Positions 31,129 through 44,210 of a stretch of DNA of 64,000 bases are shown one piece after another. Positions within the stretch are counted from its first letter, which is position 1. Each line of letters starts with the position of its first letter. The notes beneath the pieces are model-generated. The model had not been told where the DNA came from. It made no database searches and saw only the letters and a program-made list of their open reading frames with translations. Position numbers and translations under genes: made by a program. Source of the stretch: Brachypodium distachyon (taxonomy: Eukaryota > Streptophyta > Magnoliopsida > Poales > Poaceae); assembly GCF_000005505.3 (NCBI RefSeq), contig NC_016131.3, positions 70,692,355 through 70,756,354 of the forward strand, given 5' to 3'.

Positions 31129-32039
31129 AGACGACCTCGGCGTTGATCTTACTCGATCGGTCTCGGTGTTTTTTTCAGGTTCTTTTCCTTTTTTTTCTTT
31201 CAGATGATGATCATGCGTTTAGGAACGCTACAGGTCATGTCTGGTCACTTCTTTTGTTTGGAACTTAACCCTGGTCTGATCACTGGTTTACTTCTCTGCT
31301 CTGTGTCTTTGACTCTGGAGTAAGTGAGCTCTGTTCTTGTACTTGCTCAGACGTATGCATTTGAACTTTGAAGTGATTCTGTCTCAAACTCTCACTTGAA
31401 AAATCGATGTACTTTTGTCTTTTGGTAATCGTCGGACTGCAGTTCTGCACGATTGATCGGAACACAGTTCATAGGCTCGCCTTGCAACTTTTTTTGTTTG
31501 GAGGAACATAACTGGTTGTAGTTTCGAGGGATTTTTTTTCTTCTAACCATGCGCTTTTTCATCGTGGGAGTTCAGTTCATTGTTTGGAGGACAGGAATTT
31601 TTTTCGACAAATATTTTGAGGAAACCAAACATGAAAAACTTTTAGAAAGATTGCCGGACGTGTAATCTGAAACGGCAAGCAGGAAAGGACAGGCAGTAAG
31701 AAATTCCATCAGCATTGCTGGCCTACAAAATTCAGTAATCTGACGGATTGTGGTACTCAATTCCCCATTTCCCCTGCTGCACGCACGTAGTACTGCTAAG
31801 CGATGATCTATTGTGTTGCACGAGTACAACTTTGACTCAAAAGTCAAAACTCATCAAAGGGCAAGAGCACGATTTGTTCATAAGCTGCCACGCCAGCGGC
31901 AAGGGAAATTACGGGAGCACGAGTGGCTGTCATCGCGCAAATGGCCTGAACCGAGCTAGCCAAAGCCACAGCCGCAAGCCCCTTTCCTCGCCCCGCGGCA
32001 GCCAGCAAAGAGCCCCCCAGTTCCCCCGCCGCTACCAAA
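31129..32039. other. Intergenic
   Basis: Probable 3' UTR of the preceding gene to about 31500, then AT-rich sequence and the 5' leader of the plastid-protein gene. No other gene was seen. Confidence 0.4.
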
Positions 32040-34141
32040 ATGCCCTCCGCCTCGCTCCTCCCGGCCACCTCCGCCGGGGCGCAACTCTGCCCTTCCCCTG
32101 CGCCACCCCGCCGCCGCCAACGCCGATGCAGCTGCCGCGTCACGGCCAGCGCCGCCACCCCGCCGCCGTCGGACGGCCTCTGCCTCGGCCGCCGCGCCAT
32201 CTCCCTTGCCGGGGTCGCCGCCTGGCTCGCCACTGCTTCCGGCCGTAAGTTCCACTGCAGCATCCTGTAGTACTGTATTTCCACGCCGCTCGTGTTCACG
32301 TATTCTGGGCGAGCATTCGTGTGTCCATGAGTGACCAATTTCTCGTGTCACGGCTGCTGCAGGGGCAGAAGCCAGTCCGTTCGACAGCTACATCAAGAGG
32401 TACCGCCCAGATCGATGCACAGCAGCTGCGTTTCGTCATTTGTTTTTTTTTTGTTTTTGCGTTAACATCACCTTGTTCGCCTGTTGCTGTTCTTGAATTG
32501 GCGCCGCTAGGAAGAAGCTGGAGCCACTGGAGACGTACGTCCCGGCCGTGCTGTTGACTCAAGACCAGTTCAGGGATCTAGGTGAGGGTGATTCTCAAGC
32601 GATATGTTTGAAACCCATGTATAACAGTATAAGAAAGCAAGAGACATTGCTTAATGTTGCTCACGAATGCAAAATTCCAATCGTCAGCCTATAACTGTTT
32701 GAGCAACCGTAGGCAGTTGATTGCTTTGATTCTGTTAACGTCCAGAATCAGTGTGAATTGTTACAGTTTTTCCAGAATACTTTTGCAAGTCAACCATCCA
32801 TTTGGTTGTTTATGTGTTTGTTATAGTGGAAATGCTATTTTGAAACAAGCATGCAATTTATATCGAGATCTCATTTATATTTGTTGCTATAATTTTTCGA
32901 AAAATATTTGCTATACCTTCGGTTTTACACAGCATGCAGCATAGAGAATTGACCTTTATATGCTTCATTGCAGAGAAATCCTTGGAATTTGAGAAACCAA
33001 GGTATGATGAGAGCAGATCGTTACTTCGTTCTGGTCCAGCATCATCTCTACGTGTCAATATTCGAGCAGTAAGTTACTGATCTGGTGATTCCATCATGTC
33101 ACATTACTGGTGCATTCATGTTATGATTTAGCCCGAGCATCTCCAGCAAATTCCTTCCTCGTACTGACCCACATTCATCAATCAACATAGTAATTAGCAC
33201 TTGCAAGCAAGATAAGATTTGATAAAAAAAACTAGTATTACTATTAGATTGCATGGATTAGCACAGAGTTGGGATTAGCTTAATTATCATACAATCAGTG
33301 CACATAAATGCCCTAATCTCTTCCACGGATTAGCACCAAATTGCATTGTTTAGCCCATGATTATGATTACTGCACTGATGGGGATTCCTTATTCAACCCT
33401 CAAATATGAGCATTCCCGAGTGAGATATAGGGAACGGCTAGGAATAGAGAGCGAGAAGATAGGGAACCTGCTAGAAATGACTATTGGGTCATTTTCCTGC
33501 TGGTGATGCTCTACTTTCTCAAGTTTCAAATGCCCTACCTTTGGAAATTATTCCTAGTCCAGGCCATAGCATTATAGAATATCCATATTTGATAATGTGA
33601 TTGCTTGATTTCTAACTATGCATACTGAAACTATGTTGAAAAAATTAACGCAGGTGGCACAATATGCTTCCACTAATGGTCAAGGCAAAGCTGCCTCTGA
33701 TGCCGTGGATGAATGCTTAAGGTAAATGACTTCTTTTTTAGAAGTGTGCTTGTTTCCGATGGAACTGGGACCTTATGAGCTGTGATGCCTGCTGTTTCCC
33801 AGAGCATTGGAAGATCTCGACGCGCTACTACTAAAGGCATCACGGAAAGACTCATCAGCATCTGTTGAAGTCATGAGGAGCAAAATCATTGTAGCCCTTG
33901 GAGCATTAGACAAGTATTATCAAATGGAAAATCTTTATCCACCTTGAAATCAATAGGAATCACCGTCACTCATACTTCTCTGAATTCCTGTCATTTCAGT
34001 CTCCTGCAAACCGTGCCATCAGCCGTTATGGATAAAGGAAAGGCGATTGCTGATGCATACCGGACCCCTTCAGATGGATATGAAGAGGGTAATGGTGCGG
34101 AGTTGGATCCCGGTCTGAAACAGCTCCAGGACATTCTTTAA
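32040..34141 (+). CDS. Predicted plastid-targeted protein of unknown function
   Basis: Seven exons: 32040-32244, 32363-32399, 32511-32581, 32974-33068, 33654-33721, 33803-33913 and 34000-34141; 729 nt, 242 residues. Residues 1-45 are Ser/Pro/Arg/Ala-rich, a chloroplast transit peptide, followed by a hydrophobic stretch (AISLAGVAAWLATAS) that could direct thylakoid transfer. The mature part contains ASPFDSYIKRKKLEPLETYV, LLRSGPASSLRVNIRAVAQY, DECLRALEDLDALLLKASRK and LLQTVPSAVMDKGKAIADAY. It looks entirely helical, with no metal or catalytic motif. I recognise the conserved sequence as a plant plastid (thylakoid lumen-like) family but cannot name it with confidence. Exon phases agree throughout. 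Intron 4 contains a MITE-like insertion. Confidence 0.8.
33135..33511. mobile_element. MITE-like element in intron 4 of the plastid-protein gene
   Basis: The left end GAGCATCTCCAGCA and the inverse of the right end GAGCATCACCAGCA differ at one base; about 377 bp lie between the outer ends. This end motif is common in grass non-autonomous DNA transposons. The target duplication was not resolved. Confidence 0.5.
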
Positions 34142-35069
34142 TGCTGAGTCTTGTTGAGGTTAACATCTTTTGCACTGATAAATTCCATCAATATGATTAT
34201 GTTGAGAAGTAGGGGAAAGTAAAAGGTTCATAGCAGAACACTTACCTGTGGCACTACTTCCTTATAGTTTATATTTTTCACTATAGTAACTCTGGTGATT
34301 AATTAATAGAAGTGCTACTGTACATAAAAGACCATCGTTTCAAATGTTTGATACCAGAGACTATCTGTACTCTGTACAGCAAAGAAGCTTGAGTATAATC
34401 TAAAGGACGCTGCTAGCCTGCTAGGCACTCTTTTTATGGTAAGGAACGGTTCCCTGGTTTGAAAATCGCAGAAATTTTCTCCTCACCTGGTTCCCCCGAT
34501 GGCTTGAAAGTCCTCCACTGCCTCCAATATGACACCGCCATAAAAAACACACTAATGTTTTTGCAGAAAAAAAAACACAAATCTTATAAAGAAGTACTGC
34601 TACTAAGTATAAACTACTCCAAAGACGTTGATCCATGATTTCCTTGTGTCCTGGAGGCTCTCGTTTCGTTGGCTGGTAGACAGAAAAACGCCGCTCACAT
34701 GAGCAATTCCATAATAATCCCCTAAAAGAACTAGAACAATTCCAGAATAGTATTTGGGCTTTTCTAGAAGACCCGTAGTACGTTTCTTTGGGCCGTTCAT
34801 AGAGTCCGATACCGGGCAAGCATTCGGGCGGGCCAATTTTTTTCGGCTTCTTGTACCGGCTTGTCTGAGAAGCTGTCCTTCCCCAGCTTCAAGAAACCGT
34901 CACCTAAATTTGATTAGATAGGCGAGGACAGCTTCTAGGAGAAGCAGCTCCTATATGGTCGATCCTGGACTTGCCTGGCCAAAAAAGTCGAATAACAAAG
35001 TAACCGCTGCCGCCGCCATCCAGATCGACAAGAATATCGCGACTAGGGTTTCGACCGATCTCGATCCCG
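34142..35069. other. Intergenic
   Basis: No supported gene. 34600-34830 has an open frame on the minus strand without recognisable similarity. Confidence 0.4.
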
Positions 35070-35475
35070 ATGGAGACGGCGGAGGGGAAGAAGATCAAGA
35101 TGCCAGTGTCCGAGGCGGCAGCGGCGGCTGCTGCGAAGCCCTACAAGATCATCGAGTGGGAGGGGAAGGAGATCAAGACGACGATGGTGAAGATGGATGA
35201 ACGGCATGGGTAAATCCAGTGGCTGCTAGAGTGGGACAAGAAGCCTCACAGGCTGCTGCCTAACCTCCCCGAGGACGCCCGCACCGCAATGGAGGCGTTC
35301 AAGGCGGAGCGGGAGGCGCACGAGAAGGCGCTCGCGCAGTACAAGCGCCGCGGCTACGCCCACATTCATCGACATCTTTGACGACGACGACCCAAGGGCC
35401 AACCTCGACGACAACGTGTGCGAGGAGGTGGACTTTGTCGACGAGGGGGAAGAATGCATCTTAGGCCGTCTCTAA
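35070..35475 (+). pseudogene. Relic of an unrecognised single-exon gene (stop and frameshift)
   Basis: From the ATG at 35070 the frame encodes METAEGKKIKMPVSE, KPYKIIEWEGKEIKTTMVKM and then a TAA near 35211. The same frame continues with WLLEWDKKPHRLLPNLPEDA and AHEKALAQYKRRGYA before a second shift near 35360, after which another frame gives FIDIFDDDDPRANLDDN to a stop at about 35475. Strongly biased GC-rich codons across both lesions suggest a once-real gene. The family was not recognised, and no poly(A) or flanking repeat was found to prove a retrocopy. Confidence 0.5.
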
Positions 35476-38400
35476 TCTTTGTTCGACAAGTCGTCGATGC
35501 ATCATACGACCTACAATAAAATAGAGTTGTCCCATCGGCACTTATACGCCGAACCCCGTCAGCAGCAAAACATGATGTGTTGAACTCGCCATTGGATCTT
35601 ATAGGATTTCTAAGATTTGAGTTGGGCCTCAAGATCTATGTTGGATCAAGAAATCTAAAGATACAACAATGAGTTTAACACTGGTTATTTTATTGAAAAA
35701 AGTTTACTTTTGTTCTTTTGTATTGCCGTAGTGGGTCTTGTAGAAGCCAACAGCAGTTTGCTATCGTAGCCGGCAGTTTTTTTTTTAGGGCATCGTACCG
35801 TACTCGGTCCAAGTCCATCTACGTGCAATTTTGGGTTGTGGGCTCTTCGTTGTGTTGCTGCGCGAGCCCATTTACAGAATTTGTGGGTAGCTGCATGTTT
35901 CTATATATGGTGTTCTGTTTTTTGGCGTATTTGCTTCATTCGTTTATCACCGTGGCCTATTGTACCTGACCTTAAAAACATAAACAAAACTGGAGTATTT
36001 CAAATCCTTATTATAGCTAGTTCGATGATTTATTTCTGTGTATAGTTTACAGATCGAGTCATATTGGGAGGTGAAACTCTGCAGGGATGCACGATATCTC
36101 TTTGGTGGTAGCACAATTATTTCGGGGATTCTTCGGGAAAAAAAACAATTATTTCGGGGATTTTGTACGTATGTCTTATGGCCTGCTTTACAAATGATAT
36201 TTTTCAAATTCTATACTATGTTTTAACAATTTCACCGGCTACACGGATCCTACGAATCTGAGGCAGCAAAGCGAGTACCGGAGACCCGGGTCCCCATTTT
36301 GTCTCGAGTCTCGACGGAGCGGAGGAGGCAAGTACTAGACCAGGAAGTCCACGATCATACGCTCGCTCTGGCTCCCCACGCTTCCTCGGGAAGCCCAACC
36401 CAAGTTGCACAGATATCCATCCATCGTCAATCAAATCAATCAATGCCCGCAGTTGTGTCGTGACGCGTCTCCAAAAAATATAATCTCCAAAGACCCCGCT
36501 GCACAACCCTTTTTCGCCCCCACACCTTTGTCACGGTGCATCTTAAGCGTTAAACCGGGATAAAAAACAGTATGTGTGCGCTCACGAGAGAGGCAACAAA
36601 AATTATCCTGGTACTTATATGATCTTAACCACGCCGCGGCCTACGTTGGAATCCGCGGAGTAGAGCGAGGTGACTCCGTGGATCAGTTGCACGCGAGAGG
36701 ACAAGAAATGAGACGAAAGTGTAGGTACGTAGAGAGAGGGAGAGACGAGATGGGTGACAGAGTGACATGGCACATCTTCCGAGGGAGATAAACCGCTGCC
36801 TCCTCCTCTCCTCCCCCCTCGGCTTGTCCGGGCTCGGCGCGCCGATCGGCCTAGCTGTACGTAGCTCTTCCTGCGTCCAGCCTTATCTAGACCACGCACG
36901 CATCTAGCAGGGGGGCAGCCGGCCAGGGGCTACGTATATAGCAGCTGTGGGTGACAGGGAGAAGCTACAGAAGAAATCGGTTCGTTAATTTCCTCCCGTT
37001 TCACGGTGGCGACAAGTCGAAAATCGGCCTCGTCGGAGAAGAAACCACCCGCGCCGCCCGTGGCGTGGCTTTCACCGCGCGTCCCTGGCTCGCGGAGTCC
37101 CTTTTTGTTTTGTTGGTCGTTCTCCCAGCGGGCCGGGCCGGGGGTTGGGAACCGCGAAAGCCCAGGTGCGCGCGTTTCAACTGGGCCGCGTGCGTCTGTG
37201 TGTTTCCGTGTGCAGTGGAAAAGAGCAAATTCTTTTCTGTTCCATCGGCAACGCGCAAATGCAGATGCACGCATCGCCTCCCATGCCATGCTTGTCAGAA
37301 TGCCATTCGGCCGCGCGCGCTAGCTGGCTGCCCGTGCTGCCCGGGTCAAGTTGCGCGCACCGCCTCGTATTCGTATACTGCAGCTTTTGTCCGGTTCGTC
37401 ACTGCGCCACGCTTCGTACTACTGTACTAGTACTAGTACTAGTAGCCAGTAGGTACGTAGGTTTCGGTGACGATGAACGAACCGCGTGCTATAAACCTGG
37501 TCCAGGCCGGATGCAAATAAAGGTGGCAAAGTACAAGGGAATCCGAGTCCTAAATGTGGTAAAACTACACGATTGTGTCTCAGCGTCTGGCACTGACACG
37601 GGCCATCCAATCGAATCTTCTCCGCGGCGGGCTGGGAGATCTTGCTTCACGGCTCGCGCTACATCTCCTGGCCGGTTCGCCCGTCGTTGCTTTTCGCAAC
37701 CAAGCCGCGTGTGTTGTGTGTGCGCCTCGAGGCTCTCGTCTCTCGTTCGCCGTTGCTGCTGTGCTGCTGGCCACACTCTGGGCAGCTTTTGCCCAAAGCC
37801 GGCGTAGCCCCGTGCTCCCTCTCTCCCGGCCCCATTGCGTCCGTACCACGAGTTCCTTCACGTGAGCGCATCGAACGGCGCACCCGTTCCCTGGCTCGAT
37901 CCGCGTGAAAATCGTCGTCATACGTCGCGACCTGCGGGGTTCTGATGAAAGCAATGTCAACTCCATCAACTGGAGCAGATACCCGACGGGACGTTTTCAA
38001 ATCTTTGTTTTTGTTCCCGTTGGAAGGGTTAAGCATTTCAGCCTGGTCAAAATATTATCTGGACGTTTTTTAAAAACACATATATTTTTTTGACAAATGT
38101 GAGACAAGAATTATGAAACGGAGATAGTAGCTTAAAAAAAACGTCGCTAAAAACACATGAATTAGTTTTTCGGGGCGAGGAGCAGTTGTTTCTTGATCTT
38201 TGGATCGATCACCAGATCACCTGAGAAGATACCGCGCAATTCTCGCACGCATGTGACTCTGACTCCTGTGTGTTTGTGTTTGGCACGTGAGCGAGAGAAC
38301 ACACAGCACGTACCAGGACCCAAAAAATACTACCCACAAAGCACAAGCCCAAAAATGTCCACAGAGAGAGGCGTCACTCATCCATTCACACACACTACTA

Positions 38401-38672
38401 CGCTAGAGTGGTGCGGCATCAGCATGTATACAAACTTGCCAGGCCCCAGCTGGCAGCAGCACACTGCAAGACGTATCTATGGTGGCACAAACCCCAACAC
38501 AAAAAAGGAAAGCTCCGGACCACACTCGCATACATACGTACATGCAATGCACACTGACTGCAGGCCCGTCCGCCAGCAGAGTTGCACACCAAGCTAGACT
38601 TTGTTTCCTATGGCTCGCATTCATGCCGATCATTCCACCGCCTACGCGGCTACACGCTCGTAGTAGCTCGCC
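35476..38672. other. Long gene-free upstream region of the AP2 gene
   Basis: No coding gene is supported. 36600-37900 is GC-rich with many overlapping random frames. A TACTAG microsatellite lies near 37425-37445. This may include distal regulatory DNA of the AP2 transcription factor gene, but that is inference. Confidence 0.4.
36113..36162 (+). repeat. Micro-insertion with 18-bp direct repeats
   Basis: ACAATTATTTCGGGGATT at 36113-36130 and 36145-36162 flanks 14 nt: CTTCGGG followed by an A-run. The A-run abuts the downstream repeat, as expected for a plus-strand, nearly body-less non-LTR insertion. Confidence 0.6.
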
Positions 38673-38675
38673 GCA

Positions 38676-38682
38676 TATATAA
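38676..38682 (+). promoter_or_regulatory. TATA box of the AP2 gene
   Basis: TATATAA about 170 bp before the ATG at 38851. Confidence 0.5.
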
Positions 38683-38850
38683 ACGTCAAAAAGGGAGGCC
38701 TTTCTTTTCGTAGTTCGAGCACCAATCTAGATAGATTCCCCCTCCTTCCTTGCTTGCTTGCAAGTCACAGACTCCGGGAGGAAGAAAAGATCTCGATCGA
38801 GTGATTCCTTTTTGTTCTTCTCCCTTTTGTTGGGGGTGGAGTGGAGGTCG

Positions 38851-41800
38851 ATGGACATGAACAGTGGCTGGCTCGGCTTCTCCTTGTCTTCTTCTTCCTC
38901 GGCCGCGCCGGGTTACGGCGGCGGCGGCGAGGGGGGTGGAAGCGGCGGCGGAGGAGACGGTTCTTGCTCGTCTCCTGTGGCTGCGGCGGCGGCGGTGGGG
39001 GATTCGCCTGTCGTGGCTATGCACTCGTTGCACCCTGCCGGCTCGGTGCAGTACGATGGTCCAGGTAAACAAACACATGCATATCTGGAAGGCTGAGGCA
39101 GAATCTGATCAGGAATTCAGGATGTTTGTGTTTCACTTGTTCGAATGATTGCTAGTAGATCACTTTGTTTTTCTGATCACATGTTTTCTTTTGGCTGTCA
39201 AGATCATGACAGTACAGTCAAGTTTGACACTCGGAAGAGATTAATTAACCGGCGCATGTTTTCTTTATTTTCACTACTATCAATTTTTTTATAGATCAGA
39301 ATACTAGAATGACAATAGTTAAAACCAGTTAAAAGTTTTCGAGTAGTAGCATACTATGTTCAGAAAGGATGTGAAGTGCCATTTTTGTTTATCTGAACTC
39401 TGTACAGATTGGAGGCATGCAGAAGCCAAGGGCCCCAAGCTGGAGGACTTCATGAGCGTCGGCTACAGCAACAACAACAACAAAAGCAGCCCCGGCATCT
39501 ACGACGGCACCCACGGTGACGAGCTCGTCCACCATGCCTTCCCTGCAGCTTCGTATAACTTCCACGGCCACGGCCATGGCGGCAGCGGCGGCGGCGGCGG
39601 CATTGCCCTTGACATCAACATGAACGCGCCACCGCCCTGCACCGGCTTCCATGACCCGCGAGCGCTCGCAATCGCGCCGCAGGACCAACACCACTTCCTG
39701 CCTGCCCACCACGGCGCGTACTCGCTGTGCGCGCCGAATAACCCGGGTCCAATGTACAACGGCGCTGCCGCAGCAGGTTTCGAGGGCTCCTCCATGTCCA
39801 TCTCCGGCATCAAGTCCTGGCTCCGGCAGTCCATGTACATGCCGCCTGACCGGTCACCGCCGGCGGCGCCGCCGGCGCCCGCGAGCGAGCCGGCGCCGCC
39901 GGTCCCCGTTCATCGCAAGCTCGCGCAGACGTTCGGGCAGAGGACGTCGCAGTTCCGCGGCGTCACGAGGTCGTCTCTCTGGCTTTGGCTGGCTGGTTTG
40001 CATGTATTGCGTGATCGAATTCCGGGTTTTGCATCGTTGATTTACGGGTGAAATGACTTGCAGGCACAGGTGGACGGGGAGGTACGAGGCTCACCTGTGG
40101 GACAACACTTGCAGGAAGGAAGGCCAGACCAGGAAAGGAAGACAAGGTGAGATCGATCGAGCTTATGATATGAAGACTATCAAACGCCATTTGCAACCCA
40201 TCTGTAAACACTTCATGGACATGCTCTTTACTGACATCAACTTCTTTGTTCTTCCGGAATCTACCGATGCAAATTAACGAGCAGTTTACTTAGGTGAGCT
40301 ATCGCTACACACCCTCCATGCATTGCCCAGCAGTATTTTTGGAATTTCCAGTAGTACAGCTGTGATGCTACATGCTAATGACCATGATGCTGTGCCCATG
40401 GCTGTTTCAACTTTAAGGTGGGTATGACAAGGAGGAGAAGGCTGCAAGGGCTTACGATCTGGCAGCGCTCAAGTACTGGGGCCCAACCACTCACATAAAT
40501 TTCCCGGTACGTTCTTAGTCGCAGACACCGTTGCATTTCATTGCCCTCTTCCTCTTAAGTCCAAGGGGATACGCATGGTATGTAGGGGCCTGGTTCATTC
40601 CTGCGGCCTTTAACTTTCTGCTGATCGATCGATTAAAGGTTAGTACAATTGTGCCCAGCAGATGTTTTCAATGTCTCCTGAACCACTGGGTCCTTTTTGT
40701 CACATGTAGTTAAGCACCTATGAGAAGGAGCTCGAGGAGATGAAGCACATGACGAGGCAGGAGTTCATTGCGCACTTAAGAAGGTATAGTAGGCTTGCAG
40801 CTTTTCTTCCTTTCTCGCGTTTGTACCATTCTGAAGTATATATGGCAGAAAAGCATGGCAATTATCAGACACTTCTGGCTTAAACATCATCACAAATAAA
40901 AATCCTCACCTGCATAGTCTGTCTGCACCCCTTCACAGTTCACATACAAGTGCATCCAAAATTGTGAAACATCTGGGCGCACTCACCAACGCAGCTCTCG
41001 CAACTTTCGAGTTAACAAATTTGTTCATCGCAGGAACAGCAGTGGCTTCTCGAGGGGAGCATCCATGTACAGAGGAGTGACCAGGTGCCATGCCGCGCCC
41101 CCATTTTTACCCACATCGGCAGCCTTTTTCACTAGCCAAAAATTTTCTGGGCCATAGTAGCCCACAGACACTCACACACACACATGTACACACGCATCAA
41201 CATGCCAGCCTGTATGATCTTTCTTGTTGCTCTTGCTTTCCCCATGCATGCAGGCATCACCAGCACGGCAGATGGCAGGCCAGGATTGGGAGGGTGGCAG
41301 GGAACAAGGACCTGTACCTTGGCACCTTCAGTAAGTTTTTGTTTTCTTACCCTTGTATGCACACTTGATTCCAAGTTCCAGGTACTGCTAACACGCATGC
41401 GATCGATGCAACTGTTGTTAATATAACTGTAATCTTGTTGCTCTTTGTCAGCGTCTTGCATGTTTCTTGTTTACTTGTGCAATCATGTTGAAGAACAACA
41501 ATCTAGTTCTAGACGATGCTTGTTGAGTCCTTAATGATTTTGTTGGATCGAAACCATGGTAGGCACGCAGGAGGAGGCGGCAGAGGCGTACGACATCGCG
41601 GCGATCAAGTTCCGGGGCCTGAACGCGGTGACCAACTTCGACATCGGCAAGTACGACGTGAAGCGCATCTCCGCCAGCTCGCACCTCATCGGCGGGGACC
41701 TCGCCTGCAGGCGCTCCCCGACGCGCGGCGGCGCTCCGGACGCGCCCGGCATCGGCATCGGCGCCCCCGAGGGCGCGTCGTCCGCGGACGCCGCCGGCTC

Positions 41801-41990
41801 CGACACCCACCGCGGCGCGCACCTGCTGCACGGGCTGCAGTACGCGCACGCCATGAAGTACGAGGCCGGCGAGAGCAGCGTCGTCGACGGGGCGGCGGCC
41901 GGCAGCTGGATCGCGGCCGCGGCACGGGCGGCGCCGCTCCCCGCCGCAGGCATGCACCCGCTCCCGGTGTTCGCGCTCTGGAACGACTGA
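38851..41990 (+). CDS. AINTEGUMENTA-like (euANT/AIL) double-AP2 transcription factor
   Basis: Nine exons: 38851-39064, 39408-39969, 40064-40146, 40285-40293, 40418-40506, 40710-40783, 41034-41084, 41254-41330 and 41563-41990; 1587 nt, 528 residues. Two AP2 DNA-binding repeats: R1 from [19 protein letters not shown] (about 252) and R2 from [19 protein letters not shown] (about 355), joined by the conserved linker with [14 protein letters not shown]. The N-terminus has the euANT motif WLGFSLS, a Gly-rich stretch and [23 protein letters not shown] precedes R1; the C-terminus is LPVFALWND. Exon 4 is a 9-nt microexon completing the R1 sequence R-Q-V-Y-L-G-G-Y-D. Members act in the nucleus to promote cell proliferation and meristem or organ growth. 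Which AIL/PLT/ANT orthologue this is needs a tree; the N- and C-termini suggest the ANT/AIL side, not BABY BOOM. Confidence 0.93.
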
Positions 41991-44210
41991 CTGCATGATC
42001 GTCGACCCGCTGCTGATCTGAGTGACTAGTGTAGCAAGTAATGTAGGGCCAAGATGATGTGGTCGAGAGGATCTATCGGGACCCCTGCGAGGGTTACGTG
42101 GTGGTGCATGTCGTAGCATGGTTGGCATCTTCTTTCAGTTCGGAGGTGCCGACAATTTTGCCGCAATGCGAGACTGCAGCTCGGCATGCATGTCACGGCC
42201 CGCGTAGGATTAGGTTTTTTTTAATGTTGGGTACCTAAAATATGCCATGGCCAGCTAGTTTAATTGCTATACGGTCGGATCAGATGCCTATATATGCCCG
42301 GTCTATCTACACCAAGCAGGCAAGCACAAATCCTTGTTTTTCTCTTGTGCTTCTGATCAAGTTCTCATGTGATGCAAGTTCATTTTGTACTACTTTGGTC
42401 GATTTTTTCTTCCTCCTGGACCTTCGTCGCCCCGATATGTTTCACGTCTTTCCGTTTCCGGAGTAGTAGCATAACAATGGTATGTTCGGTAGGGATGCAA
42501 GCGGAAGAACCCACACTTCTAAACCAACATTCAAACATTTGAGCCAAATTTTCACTGACTGTTTGAACGAGCAAATCGCTAGTGGTCTATAGAAACGAGA
42601 CATGTTGGCGGTTCCAGCGGCATGATCTTTGGGGCTGAGCGCCAACAGCTCAAGGCTAGTGTCTACCGACGTACGCGACTCGCCAAAACTCCGTTTGCTC
42701 GAGAAACTGTTGAGTTTTTTAACGTCAAACTAGATGGCATAACCTAGCTATATCTTCAGCATCACAGAGAGTAGAGAGTAGAGATTGACACTAAGCAAAA
42801 GATCAGATTCGATTGAAATTTTACACTCTGAATCGGTTTTGACTCAATTTTGAAAACAGGGTCATTTTTGTCAGAACGCTGGGCATCCGGTGTCAGAGAG
42901 GTGACGCGAGGAGATTACATCCGCTGGACGCTTGTGTGCTGACTGATCTGTCGTTACACGTAAGGGAAACGAGAGCGCGAGACCATGGAGAACCCAGCGC
43001 AACGCGGCAGAGACACCGAGATGCAGAGACCATGGAGAACCCAGCTGGTTAAGCGGCTGAGCCGACGGCCAGAGTAGTCCGCTTTCGTATTTGCGTGCCA
43101 AAAGTGGGGCGGTGCAGCACCTCGTCCAAACTACAAAAACACAGCAGGATTTCAGGCGCTGCAGCTGCAAGCTCCAGCTCCTTGTCCTGTTGCCCCTGCA
43201 GTGCCAAGCCGGCCGGCCCCCGGCTCTGGCTGGCGTCTGCGTGCCTGCCTTTGGCTCGTGAAAGATGCCAAAAGGCAAAGCGACGTGTTTTTTTTCTTCT
43301 TCAGTAATTGACCGGGGATATCCAATCGAGAGGATGGCGCTGATCAGAAAGTCTGACGCCTTGCTGCAGCGTCACCTTTCAATCGCGTCCGTTGCAGCCA
43401 AATGGGTGCTGTAAAAAATACATCTCCAGGACAAGATTATCTCTCCCAGCACCCTTGTACAGGACCAGAGTTCAGCAGTTCAGAGCCTATTTGGATCATA
43501 AGATTTTCAGAGGCAGTCTATGCATCCCAATCCTATGTTTCTCTTGCAATCCTACAGTCCAAAGAAGCCCTCCGTATATTTCTTCTGTCTATCCTCTTTC
43601 AACTCCAGCTGTACACGAATCAGACTTCCATGTCGTCAATGGCTTAATGTCATTGACGACATCTACACGCAGGATGATGTGTTATTAGTACCGTAGTACG
43701 TATGAAAGTGTGTATGTAACTACTTAAACAAAGCAGGGCCTTAATTATTACTGTAATTATCCTAGATTGTAAGGAATGGGAAGAGAAATTATACAAGATG
43801 GAACTACCAAGCACTGTGTACTGTGGTTTGCCTGGTTTCATACCAATGGAATCTATATTTTTTTTTATAGGAGATGGAAATGATTTATAACGATTCCCTG
43901 TATAGGGATACGAGAAATCAAATTTTGGAGAAGCAACTGGAAATGCTCTAAATAATGAAAGATTGTCATTGCAGCTTGGCAGCGCGCAACATACAGATCA
44001 AGTTGGGATGCAAATGTAGTTATTCATCAACCTCAGTTATATTATGGACACATAACAAACATAAGCATCAAGCTCATTTTTTAAGTTTTGAGATAATGCA
44101 ACTCATTCTCATCAATGGTCGGGCAACCCAAAAAAAAGGTTGTATATTTATAAATTATTGTTTCGAGCTCAGCCATGATGAATTGCCTCGGAAGTCCTAT
44201 GCACCATTGC
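41991..44210. other. Intergenic between the AP2 gene and TFIIE beta
   Basis: 3' UTR of the AP2 gene in the first few hundred bases. No other gene was seen. 42980-43045 contains GACCATGGAGAACCCAG twice. Confidence 0.4.

Noticed and set aside
36951..37865. Several 100-220 codon frames in the GC-rich region before the AP2 gene
   Set aside because: No motif, no codon bias distinct from other frames, and no splice-consistent model.
41448..42128. A 226-codon minus-strand frame over the last AP2 exon
   Set aside because: Shadow of the GC-rich exon 9; it has no motif and no splice context.
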